Below are positions 9,315-16,238 of a stretch of 34,100 nucleotides of DNA, piece after piece. The stretch comes from Microbacterium paulum (GTDB taxonomy: Bacteria > Actinomycetota > Actinomycetes > Actinomycetales > Microbacteriaceae). The DNA lies in NCBI RefSeq assembly GCF_015707995.1, contig NZ_JAAGRY010000037.1, positions 1 to 34,100 on the forward strand, given 5' to 3'. A program made the translations under genes and the position numbers. A model generated the notes under the pieces. It saw only the letters and a program-made list of their open reading frames with translations. It did no database searches and had not been told where the DNA came from. Position 1 is the first letter of the stretch. Each line of letters starts with the position of its first letter.

Positions 9315-10328
9315 TCACTCAGGCATCCGGCCGGCGAACACCAGCCGCGCGCCTTCGCGCTGGGCGCGGCACGCGGGAAGGTCGATCGGTCCCTGTCCCC
9401 GCCAGTCGGTGACGAGGCGTGCGACTTCGAGGGTCTGGGCACGGGTGAGGCTCACGCCGAACTCGCTCGCGACTACGTGGCGGATGATGCGGTGGCGGAG
9501 CGCCGGCGGGTTGGCGGCGAGTGCGGCGACCGACACCGCGATGCCCGCCTCGGCATGCTCGACGATGTCTTCGATCGTCTCGTCGATCATCTCGGCGAAG
9601 GCGGCCGCATCTTCGCGCAGCTGGTCGCTCGTGCGGGCGAGGGCCTCGGCGACGCCGGGGCCGAGCTCGGCCTCGAGCACCGGCATGACGTCTTGGCGCA
9701 CGCGTACCCGCAGAAAGCGGCGATCGAGGTTGTGCGGGTCTTCCCACACCGGCAGCCCCTGTGCGGCACAGGCGGCACGGGTCTGCGTGCGGCGCACCTC
9801 GAGGAGCGGACGGATGATCCGGATGCCCTCTTCGACCCGGTCGGGGGACATCGCGCCGAGGCTCGCCGCGCCCGATCCGCGGGCGAGGCCGATGAGTACG
9901 GTCTCGGCCTGGTCGTCGAGGGTGTGGGCGAGCAGTACGGCTTCGGCCCCGGCGTCACGGGCGGCGGCGAGGAGCGCGCTTCGGCGGGCGTCGCGCGCGG
10001 ATGCCTCGGGGCCCCCGTTCCCTGTGGGCGGGGCGACCTCGACGCGCACGGCGCGGGCCTCGAGTCCCAGCTGCTGCGCCGTCGCCACGGCCCGGGCCGC
10101 CACCTGGTCGGAACCCTCCTGCAGGCCGTGGTCGATCACGACCGCGCGCGCCGCGACGCCCGCCTTCGGCGCCTCGAACGCGACGGCGGCGGCGAGAGCT
10201 AGCGAGTCAGCACCGCCCGAGAGCCCCACGAGCACGGTTCCGTCGACGGTGGCGAGCGCCGCGCGCACAGCGCGGCGGATCTCGGCGGTCGCGGGGTCGA
10301 GGCTCGCGCGCGGGTCGGTGGCATCCAC
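9315..10328 (-). CDS. tilS: tRNA(Ile)-lysidine synthase
   Basis: TilS modifies C34 of the AUA-reading tRNA-Ile to lysidine with ATP, changing its amino-acid and codon identity. The 337-residue protein has the PP-loop SGGADS (37-42), the second N-type ATPase motif HTLDDQAET (135-143) and the LRVRVRQDVMPVLE segment (206-219) typical of the family; the C-terminal region is short. I chose the GTG at 10328, which gives a normal lead into the PP-loop; the longer upstream frame overlaps ppa on the other strand. TACCGT ends 6 nt before this GTG. Confidence 0.92.
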   Translation of the reverse strand: MDATDPRASLDPATAEIRRAVRAALATVDGTVLVGLSGGADSLALAAAVAFEAPKAGVAARAVVIDHGLQEGSDQVAARAVATAQQLGLEARAVRVEVAPPTGNGGPEASARDARRSALLAAARDAGAEAVLLAHTLDDQAETVLIGLARGSGAASLGAMSPDRVEEGIRIIRPLLEVRRTQTRAACAAQGLPVWEDPHNLDRRFLRVRVRQDVMPVLEAELGPGVAEALARTSDQLREDAAAFAEMIDETIEDIVEHAEAGIAVSVAALAANPPALRHRIIRHVVASEFGVSLTRAQTLEVARLVTDWRGQGPIDLPACRAQREGARLVFAGRMPE

Positions 10329-10334
10329 GGCTCC

Positions 10335-10340
10335 ACGGTA
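10335..10340 (-). promoter_or_regulatory. putative -10 box of tilS (leaderless arrangement)
   Basis: TACCGT on the minus strand is followed by 6 nt and then the tilS GTG. A GGAG within those 6 nt is too close to the start to be a normal ribosome-binding site. The arrangement matches that seen before hpt. Confidence 0.35.
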
Positions 10341-10390
10341 GTCGGCCGGGCGCCGGGGACCCCGGCTCCCGAGCGGCGAAACCCGGCCGC

Positions 10391-10396
10391 TAGGCT
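10391..10396 (+). promoter_or_regulatory. putative -10 box of ppa
   Basis: TAGGCT lies 38 nt before the ppa ATG. It is followed by a good ribosome-binding site, GAAGGAG at 10421-10427, 7 nt before the start, so ppa has a conventional leader unlike the divergent tilS. No clear -35 hexamer is visible. Confidence 0.35.
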
Positions 10397-10434
10397 GTTG
10401 TCGGCATCCACCAGCTATTCGAAGGAGCACCAGC

Positions 10435-10968
10435 ATGGGCGCATACGACGCCGTCATCGAGATCCCGCGCGGCAGCCGCGTCAAGTACGAGGTCGACCAC
10501 GGCACGGGCCGCGTGTTCCTCGACCGCGTGCTGTTCACGCCGATGGGTTACCCCGCCAACTACGGCTTCTTCGAAGACACCCTCGGCGAAGACGGCGACC
10601 CGCTCGACGTGCTGCTGCTGCTCGACCGCGATCTCTACCCCGGCATCATGGCGAAAGTGCGCCCCGTCGGCGTGCTGAAGATGCTCGACGAGGCCGGCGG
10701 CGACGACAAGGTCGTCGCGGTGCTCGCGAAGGACCCGCGCTGGGAGCACATCCAGGACGTGGGCGATCTCGACGAGTGGACTAAGGGCGAGATCGGCCAC
10801 TTCTTCGAGCACTACAAGGACCTCGAGCCCAACAAGTGGGTCAAGGTCGACCAGTGGGGCGACGCGGCCGAGGCCGAGCGCCTGGTCGGCGAGGCGTTCG
10901 AGCGCTTCCAGGCCGAGGGCGCGCAGACCGCGACGCAGGGCGAGGGCCACGCCCCGAAGACCATCTGA
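10435..10968 (+). CDS. ppa: inorganic pyrophosphatase (family I)
   Basis: The enzyme hydrolyses pyrophosphate to two phosphates and so drives biosynthetic reactions. The 177-residue protein has family I features: YPANYGF (39-45) and the metal-binding motif DGDPLDVL (53-60), followed by DDKVVAV (90-96) and HFFEHYKDLEPNKWV (122-136). The C-terminal 15 residues are variable. The ATG is supported by GAAGGAG 7 nt upstream. The gene is monocistronic: it is divergent from tilS and ends in a strong hairpin. Confidence 0.96.
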   Translation: MGAYDAVIEIPRGSRVKYEVDHGTGRVFLDRVLFTPMGYPANYGFFEDTLGEDGDPLDVLLLLDRDLYPGIMAKVRPVGVLKMLDEAGGDDKVVAVLAKDPRWEHIQDVGDLDEWTKGEIGHFFEHYKDLEPNKWVKVDQWGDAAEAERLVGEAFERFQAEGAQTATQGEGHAPKTI

Positions 10969-10984
10969 GCGACCTGTTCAGAGC

Positions 10985-11016
10985 CGAAGAGCGGATGCCC
11001 AGGCATCCGCTCTTCG
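10985..11016 (+). terminator. intrinsic terminator of ppa
   Basis: A perfect 15-bp inverted repeat (10985-10999 and 11002-11016) with a 2-nt loop is followed by TTGTTTT. It starts 16 nt after the ppa stop and lies 48 nt before the convergent peptidase stop, so it may serve both genes. Confidence 0.85.
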
Positions 11017-11064
11017 TTGTTTTCGCCGTATGGCCTTCGGCCGCGGTTTGCCGCCGCGGGGCCG

Positions 11065-12486
11065 TCAGTAGACGTTGATGCCGTGGTCGTAGAGCACGGG
11101 CGCCGGGTCGATGCGGACGCCCTGCCAGTAGACCTCGAAGTGCAGGTGGCAGCCATCGGCGAGGCCGGTCCTTCCCACGTAGGCGATGACGTCGCCGGCG
11201 TTGACCCATTGTCCGTAGCCGACGTTGAAGCCGCCGGTCACGATGTGTGCGTAGCCCGTGACGATGCCGCCGCCGTTGTCGATCTTGATGTAGTTGCCCC
11301 AGTCGGGGGTGTACGAGGCGAAGATGACGGTGCCCGACGCGGCGGCGTAGATCGGCGACCAGCATCCGGTCGCGAAGTCGATGCCGCGGTGGCCGCTCGA
11401 GGTGCAGCCGTTGGCGCCGCAGATGCTGCCACGGTTGCCGAACCACGAGCTGATGTAGCCCGACGCGGGGCGCACCCATCCGCCCGAACCCGTCTGACCA
11501 CCCGATCCGGAGCTGCTACCGCCTCCGCCTCCGCCGCCACCACCGCCACCGCCGTTGTTGGCGTTGTTGGCGGCTTCCTCGGCGGCGCGGCGCGCCTCTT
11601 CGGCGCGCGCGGCGGCCTCGGCGGCCAGGCGCGCCTCTTCGGCCTTGCGGCGCTCTTCGACGCCGATCTGATACTGGGCGACCGTGGTCGCGGTCGTGTC
11701 TTTCAGCGCGGCGAGCTGGGCCTGCAGGGTGTCGAGGTTGGCGTTCTGGGTGTCGAGCGCCGCCTGCGCCGCGATCGCGGCATCCTGAGCGGCGGTGGCC
11801 TTCTCCTCGGCGATCTTCTGCAGCCGATCGCGCTCGTCGCGGGCGATCTGGGCCTGGTTGCTGAGGTTCACCGCGTTGTCGCGAGCACCGACGGCGTCTG
11901 CGTACACGCCCTGGTTGGCGGCGACCAGACGGTCCATCGTGCCGAGCTTGGCCAGCAGGTCGTCGGCCGAGGCGGCCGAGCCCGAGAAGAAGAGGTCGAG
12001 GGCGGCGTCGTCGCCGCCGTTTCGGTACTGCTGGGCGGCGAGGCGTCCGAGCCTCTGCGCAGTCTGGGTGGCACGCGCAGACTCCGCGTCGGCCTGCGCC
12101 TGCAGCGAGTCGGCCTTGTCGACCGCGGTCTCGTAATCGATCTGGGCCTGGATGTACTCGTTCGCGAGACGCTCGGCTTCGGCCTGCTTCGCGGCCACGT
12201 CGGCCTGCAGAGAAGCGATCAGGCCCTCGATGCGGGTGACCTCAGAGGCCTTGGCGGCCTCGTTGTCTTTGGCGCGCTGCACGTCGTCCCACGAGGGGTA
12301 GTCGGCGGCGAAGGCCGCAGATCCGCCGAAGCCGACGCCGAGACCCAGTGCGCCGAGGGCGCCCAGGCCGAGTGCTCCGAGCCCGATGGCTCCGCGACGA
12401 GACATCGGGCCGCGGAGCGCATTCAGCTCACGCGCGGTCGGCGCGCAGCCGCAGTCTTCTGCAGATTCGGCTTCGTTCACCACCAC
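11065..12486 (-). CDS. secreted M23 family metallopeptidase with coiled-coil
   Basis: The protein has 473 residues. A 28-residue leader precedes an SRR motif (29-31) and a long Gly/Ala/Leu hydrophobic stretch ending AFA (58-60), consistent with a Tat-type signal peptide. Residues 65-310 are Ala/Glu/Gln-rich and predicted coiled coil, as in the EnvC/RipA-like regulators of cell-wall hydrolysis. A run of 12 glycines (312-323) links to the M23 (LytM) domain at about 340-473, with H366-x3-D370, H414 and HLH (447-449) as metal ligands. All are present, so it is likely an active peptidoglycan endopeptidase. The start is one of three consecutive GTG codons; the first (12486) has AAAGG 6 nt upstream. 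Confidence 0.88.
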   Translation of the reverse strand: MVVNEAESAEDCGCAPTARELNALRGPMSRRGAIGLGALGLGALGALGLGVGFGGSAAFAADYPSWDDVQRAKDNEAAKASEVTRIEGLIASLQADVAAKQAEAERLANEYIQAQIDYETAVDKADSLQAQADAESARATQTAQRLGRLAAQQYRNGGDDAALDLFFSGSAASADDLLAKLGTMDRLVAANQGVYADAVGARDNAVNLSNQAQIARDERDRLQKIAEEKATAAQDAAIAAQAALDTQNANLDTLQAQLAALKDTTATTVAQYQIGVEERRKAEEARLAAEAAARAEEARRAAEEAANNANNGGGGGGGGGGGGSSSGSGGQTGSGGWVRPASGYISSWFGNRGSICGANGCTSSGHRGIDFATGCWSPIYAAASGTVIFASYTPDWGNYIKIDNGGGIVTGYAHIVTGGFNVGYGQWVNAGDVIAYVGRTGLADGCHLHFEVYWQGVRIDPAPVLYDHGINVY

Positions 12487-12553
12487 GTCCCGCCTTTCGT
12501 CGTGCCCGGAGTGCTGCATCGGGCGCGCTGAGGTCACTCTGACACCACTGATC

Positions 12554-12559
12554 ACACTA
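12554..12559 (-). promoter_or_regulatory. possible -10 box of the M23 peptidase
   Basis: TAGTGT on the minus strand lies about 67 nt before the peptidase start, in an AT-richer patch of the 12487-12730 intergenic region. I looked for a c-di-AMP (ydaO-type) riboswitch, which often precedes actinobacterial wall hydrolases, and could not support one. Confidence 0.25.
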
Positions 12560-12666
12560 ACAACATTCGCACCGCGCGCACAGGTCTCTTGCGGCCGGCG
12601 CACGGGCCCGCGCCCCTGGCATCCTGCCCCACCGACACCCCGCCGACGGGAGCCCACGCCCTCGAT

Positions 12667-12695
12667 TTCCGATTTCTCAGGGGATCTCGTATGCT
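12667..12695 (+). promoter_or_regulatory. promoter of the tRNA cluster
   Basis: TTCCGA (12667-12672), a 17-nt spacer and TATGCT (12690-12695) lie 35 nt before tRNA-Glu. The -10 is good. The surrounding CGATTTCCGAT recurs at the -35 position before the methyltransferase gene (20651-20661). Confidence 0.5.
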
Positions 12696-12730
12696 TGAGC
12701 GTCGGTAAGAATGAGCCTCCGGGTTCGCTC

Positions 12731-12803
12731 GGCCCCATCGTTTAGCGGCCTAGGACGCCGCCCTTTCACGGCGGTAGCACGGGTTCGAATCCCGTTGGGG
12801 TCA
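12731..12803 (+). tRNA. tRNA-Glu (anticodon UUC)
   Basis: A 73-nt cloverleaf: acceptor GGCCCCA pairs with TGGGGTC (one G-U pair), followed by discriminator A. The anticodon loop is CTTTCAC, with TTC at positions 34-36. The T-arm is ACGGG-TTCGAAT-CCCGT. No CCA is encoded. Confidence 0.95.
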
Positions 12804-12829
12804 CTCTCCGGCATACAACTGAATAGTAT

Positions 12830-12903
12830 GGCCCTGTAGCGCAGTTGGTTAGCGTGCCGCCCTGTCACGGCGGAGGTCGCGGGTTCAAGTCCCGTCAGGG
12901 TCG
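12830..12903 (+). tRNA. tRNA-Asp (anticodon GUC)
   Basis: A 74-nt cloverleaf: acceptor GGCCCTG pairs with CAGGGTC, discriminator G. The anticodon loop is CTGTCAC (GTC) on a GCCGC/GCGGC stem. The T-loop is TTCAAGT. It is 26 nt after tRNA-Glu and probably co-transcribed with it. Confidence 0.95.
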
Positions 12904-12914
12904 CTCCGAGCGAC

Positions 12915-12941
12915 GGGCCCTTTCTTTCGAGATCAGGGCCC
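12915..12941 (+). terminator. weak hairpin after tRNA-Asp
   Basis: GGGCCCT (12915-12921) pairs with AGGGCCC (12935-12941) over a 13-nt loop, followed by TTCGTG. It could be a processing or termination signal between tRNA-Asp and tRNA-Phe; without a U-tract it is uncertain. Confidence 0.3.
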
Positions 12942-12983
12942 TTCGTGTAGGACGCGGCAAGTTCTGTACTGCGCGTGCCGCGC

Positions 12984-13056
12984 GGCTCTGTAGCTCAGTT
13001 GGTAGAGCGCACGACTGAAAATCGTGAGGTCACGGGATCGACGCCCGTCGGAGCCA
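12984..13056 (+). tRNA. tRNA-Phe (anticodon GAA), element integration target
   Basis: A 73-nt cloverleaf: acceptor GGCTCTG pairs with CGGAGCC, discriminator A, anticodon loop ACTGAAAAT with GAA. It is intact. Its last 43 nt (from 13014, the anticodon arm onward) recur at 24650-24692, so the copy here carries an element-junction 3' half that restores the gene. Confidence 0.95.
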
Positions 13057-13124
13057 CAAGGCTGATCATTACAATCAGCCCAGAAACCCTCGCCTAGCTT
13101 CTACATGGCGGGGGTTTTGCTTTT
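13014..13124 (+). repeat. left attachment-site repeat (att core)
   Basis: This 111-bp segment matches 24650-24760 with one mismatch (13059 A, 24695 C). It spans the 3' half of tRNA-Phe, a 7-bp hairpin (13060-13066 with 13074-13080) and a terminator-like hairpin. Two direct copies bounding an integrase-encoding segment at a tRNA 3' end are the hallmark of tyrosine-recombinase integration. Confidence 0.93.
13084..13118 (+). terminator. terminator of the tRNA-Phe unit, inside the att repeat
   Basis: AAACCCTCGCC (13084-13094) pairs with GGCGGGGGTTT (13107-13117), one G-U pair and a 12-nt loop, followed by TGCTTTT. An identical copy lies in the right repeat. Confidence 0.7.
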
Positions 13125-13319
13125 CCCTGGTGAGGGCTTGTTTTTGCACTCCTGCTCGAGGTTGCCATCCCCCGGTCGTCGAGCGAGCGCAGCGAGTCGA
13201 AACGGCCCGGACGGATGCTGATTCGCTGGCCTCTTCGGCGGGTTGGGCCGGTCTGGGGCCGGTTGAGGTCCGATTTCGAGTCATACAGCGCGATGTCCGA
13301 GCGACCGCACACAGACGAA

Positions 13320-13359
13320 ACCCCGGCGATGTGGCCGAGGCCAGTGATCGTTCCGGGGT
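13320..13359 (-). terminator. branched stem-loop at the left end of the element
   Basis: ACCCCGG (13320-13326) pairs with CCGGGGT (13353-13359), and inside it TGGCC (13332-13336) pairs with GGCCA (13339-13343). It lies 45 nt beyond the DUF6221 stop and may end the long minus-strand operon. Otherwise 13125-13404 holds no supportable gene. It contains a GAGCGAGCGCAGCGAGTC motif (13182-13199) of a kind common between actinobacterial genes. Confidence 0.4.
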
Positions 13360-13404
13360 CTTCGCCTGCAAGCTTACGGCCTGACGCCGAGAGCTTGAAG
13401 ACAG

Positions 13405-13779
13405 CTACGTGAGCGGGCCCAACTCCCGCCATTCTTCGCGATAGTCGGGATGATCCGCGTAGATGCCGGCGATGTCGCGCACGACAGTCTCCATGTAATC
13501 GGCGGCCGCCGCATAGTTCCACGATGGATGCGACTCGACCTCGAGGTATGCGGCGACCATGCGGCGTTTGGCGGCGCAGTCCGCCAGGACGCGTTGATAG
13601 TCAACGGCCACGATGTAGCGACCTGGATCGAGAACGAAGGTCGTCATCCATGTGCAGAACTCGCGGTCGGCCGTCGGCGAGATCTCGGCAACGGACATGG
13701 CGATCCTCTCGTCGTCCGCAATCCTCGCCTCTACGAATGCCACCAAGGGATCCGTCTCTCCTCGATTCGACGCATTCAT
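13405..13779 (-). CDS. DUF6221 family protein
   Basis: The protein has 124 residues from the ATG at 13779. It matches the DUF6221 pattern: a start of the LVAFVEARIADDE type, an AKRRMVAAY helix in the middle, and the C-terminal signature YADHPDYREEW. These proteins are frequent in actinobacterial phages and integrated elements; their function is unknown. The start is ambiguous. The ATG at 13779 has GGAG 9 nt upstream and gives the family N-terminus. A GTG at 13806 overlaps the upstream stop (GTGA) and would add 9 residues. It is the last gene of the element's minus-strand series. Confidence 0.75.
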   Translation of the reverse strand: MNASNRGETDPLVAFVEARIADDERIAMSVAEISPTADREFCTWMTTFVLDPGRYIVAVDYQRVLADCAAKRRMVAAYLEVESHPSWNYAAAADYMETVVRDIAGIYADHPDYREEWRELGPLT

Positions 13780-13802
13780 GCTTCTGTTCTCCATCAGACG
13801 GG

Positions 13803-14597
13803 TCACTCTCCTCGAGCATCATCTGGATCGGAACCCTCGTCCAACTTCGCGCCGGAGTCACGGTACGTCGTCGCGTTCCAGCACGGAAGGTTGCGTTCTT
13901 CGAGGGCCTCCAGGAGGTCCTCGAGAGCAGGCGGAACGAGCCAATCGAGCCAGCGTTCCGTCTCACCCTTGCGACCCGTCGAGAAGCGGTGAGGGCGCAC
14001 CCACGCCTCCCAGGCCAGCTCGAGCACAGTGAACTCGAGGATCTTGGCTGCCCACTGATTCGCCAGCTGGATCCGATCGACCAATGTCACGCCCCGCTCA
14101 GAGAGTTCAACGATGCGGTTTGCGTCGATGCGCGAGATGCCGACTTTGTACATGCCCTCGCACGCGAGGCGGAGAACGTAAACGTCGTGGGGTTCCCAAT
14201 AGCCGTTGAGAACGTGCGGGTGGTTGCCGCTTAGAGGTTCCTCGCGGGAGAGACTCGATCGCGCATAGTTAGCCCAGCTCACTCGCATGGCCCTGGTCGC
14301 ATCGATCCCGTTGTTGCGCTCGAACACCTCGTGGGTGAATGTGACGGTCTCGGCGTCAAGATCCACGTAAGCGCGGCGATCGACCCGCAGCCAGGCGACC
14401 GCGTACGGGTGACGCGGATCCGAACCCCACCACGCATCATCCGTTCGCGCCTGCGTAGGGAGGTCACGGCTGATGATTCGCGTGATTTCATCGAAGGTCA
14501 GCACGAGGTCTTCCTCGTCGTCCACAGTCTCCAGGTACTCGGTCAGCGGGACGAATGCTCGCTCGCTTCGAGCGATGGGCCAGCTCTCATCTCTCAT
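13803..14597 (-). CDS. DUF7662 to GIY-YIG-like fusion protein
   Basis: The protein has 264 residues. Residues 10-90 resemble DUF7662: FVPLTEYLE, then LTFDEITRIISRDLP, an AWWGSD motif and a final VTFTHE. Residues about 147-228 resemble a GIY-YIG (MUG113/T5orf172-type) nuclease domain: VYVLRL, then MYKVGISRI, an LE-containing helix and TERWL. The ATG at 14597 has AAAGGAAG 7 nt upstream. The pairing suggests a DNA-binding or DNA-cleaving accessory protein, possibly regulatory or defensive. Both domain calls come from motif recognition only; the GIY-YIG one is the less certain. It is adjacent to int in the cargo end of the element. Confidence 0.6.
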   Translation of the reverse strand: MRDESWPIARSERAFVPLTEYLETVDDEEDLVLTFDEITRIISRDLPTQARTDDAWWGSDPRHPYAVAWLRVDRRAYVDLDAETVTFTHEVFERNNGIDATRAMRVSWANYARSSLSREEPLSGNHPHVLNGYWEPHDVYVLRLACEGMYKVGISRIDANRIVELSERGVTLVDRIQLANQWAAKILEFTVLELAWEAWVRPHRFSTGRKGETERWLDWLVPPALEDLLEALEERNLPCWNATTYRDSGAKLDEGSDPDDARGE

Positions 14598-14688
14598 CTG
14601 TGTTCTTCCTTTCGTTCCTCCGACGAAGGTGTCGAAGTGGTGTATCGGTATAGGCCCTCCCAACAGCCCTTCGCGGACATCGCGACTT

Positions 14689-14886
14689 TTACGGCCACCG
14701 CTCGAAGACATCGTCGAGCGCATCGATGTGCGCGACTGACCGCTCGATGTGCGCCAGCTCGAACTCGTCGGCGAAGTCGTCGGCGTTGCGGTGCAACAGG
14801 CTGCGGTACTCCCCCAGCGCGTTGACGAGGATGGCGTGGCATTCCGGGTTGGCGAGCAGCTCGTCGAGCTCCTGGTGGACGCCCAT
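14689..14886 (-). CDS. small hypothetical protein next to integrase
   Basis: The protein has 65 residues, is acidic and predicted all-helical (MGVHQELDELLANPE...), and has no recognised domain. The ATG at 14886 sits directly on the integrase stop (GTGATG) and follows a GAGGGG ribosome-binding site, which supports it as a real coupled gene. An adjacent GTG at 14889 is an alternative start. It could be a directionality or regulatory factor; this is position-based guesswork. Confidence 0.55.
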   Translation of the reverse strand: MGVHQELDELLANPECHAILVNALGEYRSLLHRNADDFADEFELAHIERSVAHIDALDDVFERWP

Positions 14887-16006
14887 CACGCCCCCTCACC
14901 GAACAGCGAGTCGATGGCGGCGGCGGCACGGCGGGCAACGTCGGAGCGGGCGCGGCTGTAGCGCTCGGTCATCTGCATGCTCGAGTGCCCGAGTACGGCC
15001 TGGACGTCGTTGGCGGAGGCACCGGCATCGAACAGCATCGTGGCGAGCGTGTGGCGCAGGTCGTGGAGTCGCAGGTCGTCGCGGCGCAGCTTCGAGCGGA
15101 GCGTCTTCCAATCGATCGCGCGACGCACGTTCGATGCGCTGATCCGCCGCCCCGAGGACCCGTGAACACGAGGTCTCCGCGGTGCTTGCCGGTCATCGCC
15201 TCAAGCAGCGGCGCGACGAGCGGCATCGGGATCGGCACGTCCCGCTCCTTGTGGCTCTTCGGCGTCAGCTCGACCCCACGGCCGTCCGCACCGATGCTGA
15301 ACGCCCGGCGCACATGGATCGTCCGATGCGCAAGATCGACGTCCTCCATGCGCAATGCCGTCGCCTCATTGGCGCGCATACCGGTGTAGACGAGAGCGGC
15401 GATATAGCGCCGGTAATGCGCATCATCGATCGCCGCCAGCAGTATCGGCACCTCCGCGGCCGTGAGAGCGCGAGATCGCAGGCTCGTCGCGGACTCGGAC
15501 TTCGGACGGCGCGCGAGACGTGCCTGGTTCAGCGGCACGAGACGCGCGCGAACGGCGCCGTCGAGCAGCCGGCTCAACACCGAGAGCGCGTCGATGCGCG
15601 TGGAAGTGCTCCCTTCCCATCCGGCGATCGCCTCCTCGATGACGCCAGCCGTGAGCTTCTCGAGCTTCACGTGGCCCAGCCACGGCTTCACCCGCAGCCG
15701 CTAGCCGCGCTCGTAGGCACGCGCCGTCGATGCGCGCACACTGCCCTCGATGACCGACCAGTGCCGCGAGTGCCATTGGGCGAGCGTCATGTCACCATCG
15801 GGAAAGCGGCGGGTGAGGGTCTCAGCGCGGAGCTTCTTCGCCTCCGCGAGGGTCTCGACGTAGGTCGACCGTTCGCGCTGCTCGCCGTTCAGGCCGATCG
15901 CCCAGACGCGCACCTGGTACTTGCCGCGGTCCTTGCGGAAGCGGATGCCCTCGGGCAGTGGGCGTCGGGTTTTCGGGTCGATCCGCTCGCTTCGTTCAGC
16001 CGACAC
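14886..16006 (-). pseudogene. int: tyrosine recombinase (integrase), interrupted twice
   Basis: The three open pieces together spell a full integrase of about 373 residues. The arm-binding N-terminus (16006-15704, GTG start overlapping xis by 11 bp) contains GIRFRKDRGKYQVRVWAIG. Then comes an in-frame TAG at 15701-15703 between AYERG and RLRVKPWLGHVKLEKLT. The catalytic domain follows in the same frame with the first Arg (YTGMRANEATAL) and a Lys (KSHKERDVPIP). A one-base loss near 15140-15160, in a C/G run, shifts the frame; the remainder then reads HDLRHTLATMLFDAG and LGHSSMQMTERYSR with HxxR, His and the nucleophilic Tyr. All catalytic residues exist but not in one frame. Sequencing error could explain the frameshift more easily than the amber codon. 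Confidence 0.88.
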
Positions 16007-16238
16007 CGCGCGTACCGCCGGCCTCGAGGAACGCTGCGACGGTCGACGACCGCCAGAGCATGTGCTTGCCCATGTGCGCGTCGGGGAACGGGAACCGGTT
16101 CTGCCGCCGCAGCGAGTCGAAGGTCGACAGCGGTACGCGGCAGAGCGCGGCGGCCTCGCGGCGAGTCAGGTAGTCGTTCTGCTCGGCGTGACCGGCGACC
16201 TCGACCTCGGGGTCGTCGACGAGCGTATGAGTGGTCAT
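15996..16238 (-). CDS. xis: excisionase-like helix-turn-helix protein
   Basis: The protein has 80 residues with a MerR/Xis-type winged helix-turn-helix in the C-terminal 55 (YLTRREAAALCRVPLSTFDSLRR, then a FPFPDAHMGKHMLW wing and a VAAFLEAGG end). Xis proteins bind near the attachment site and steer the integrase to excision. The ATG has AAAGGAG 6 nt upstream and also overlaps the rep stop by 4 nt (ATGA). It lies between rep and int, as in pSAM2-like elements. It reads intact. Confidence 0.8.
   Translation of the reverse strand: MTTHTLVDDPEVEVAGHAEQNDYLTRREAAALCRVPLSTFDSLRRQNRFPFPDAHMGKHMLWRSSTVAAFLEAGGTRGVG

Noticed and set aside
12487..12730. Possible c-di-AMP riboswitch before the M23 peptidase
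   Set aside because: I could not align the conserved core of the ydaO type; only GC-rich sequence and a weak -10 are seen.
12811..12823. GCATACAACTGAA shared between the tRNA-Glu/Asp spacer and the right att end (24643-24655)
   Set aside because: The right-end copy is explained by its similarity to the tRNA-Phe anticodon arm. A 13-mer match in tRNA-adjacent sequence is weak evidence for a second att site.
15701..15703. Amber codon in the integrase, and TGA in pra, as recoded (pyrrolysine, selenocysteine) codons
   Set aside because: No suppressor tRNA or SECIS-like structure is visible. A second lesion in int and the 12-bp insertion in pra point to ordinary inactivation or sequence error.
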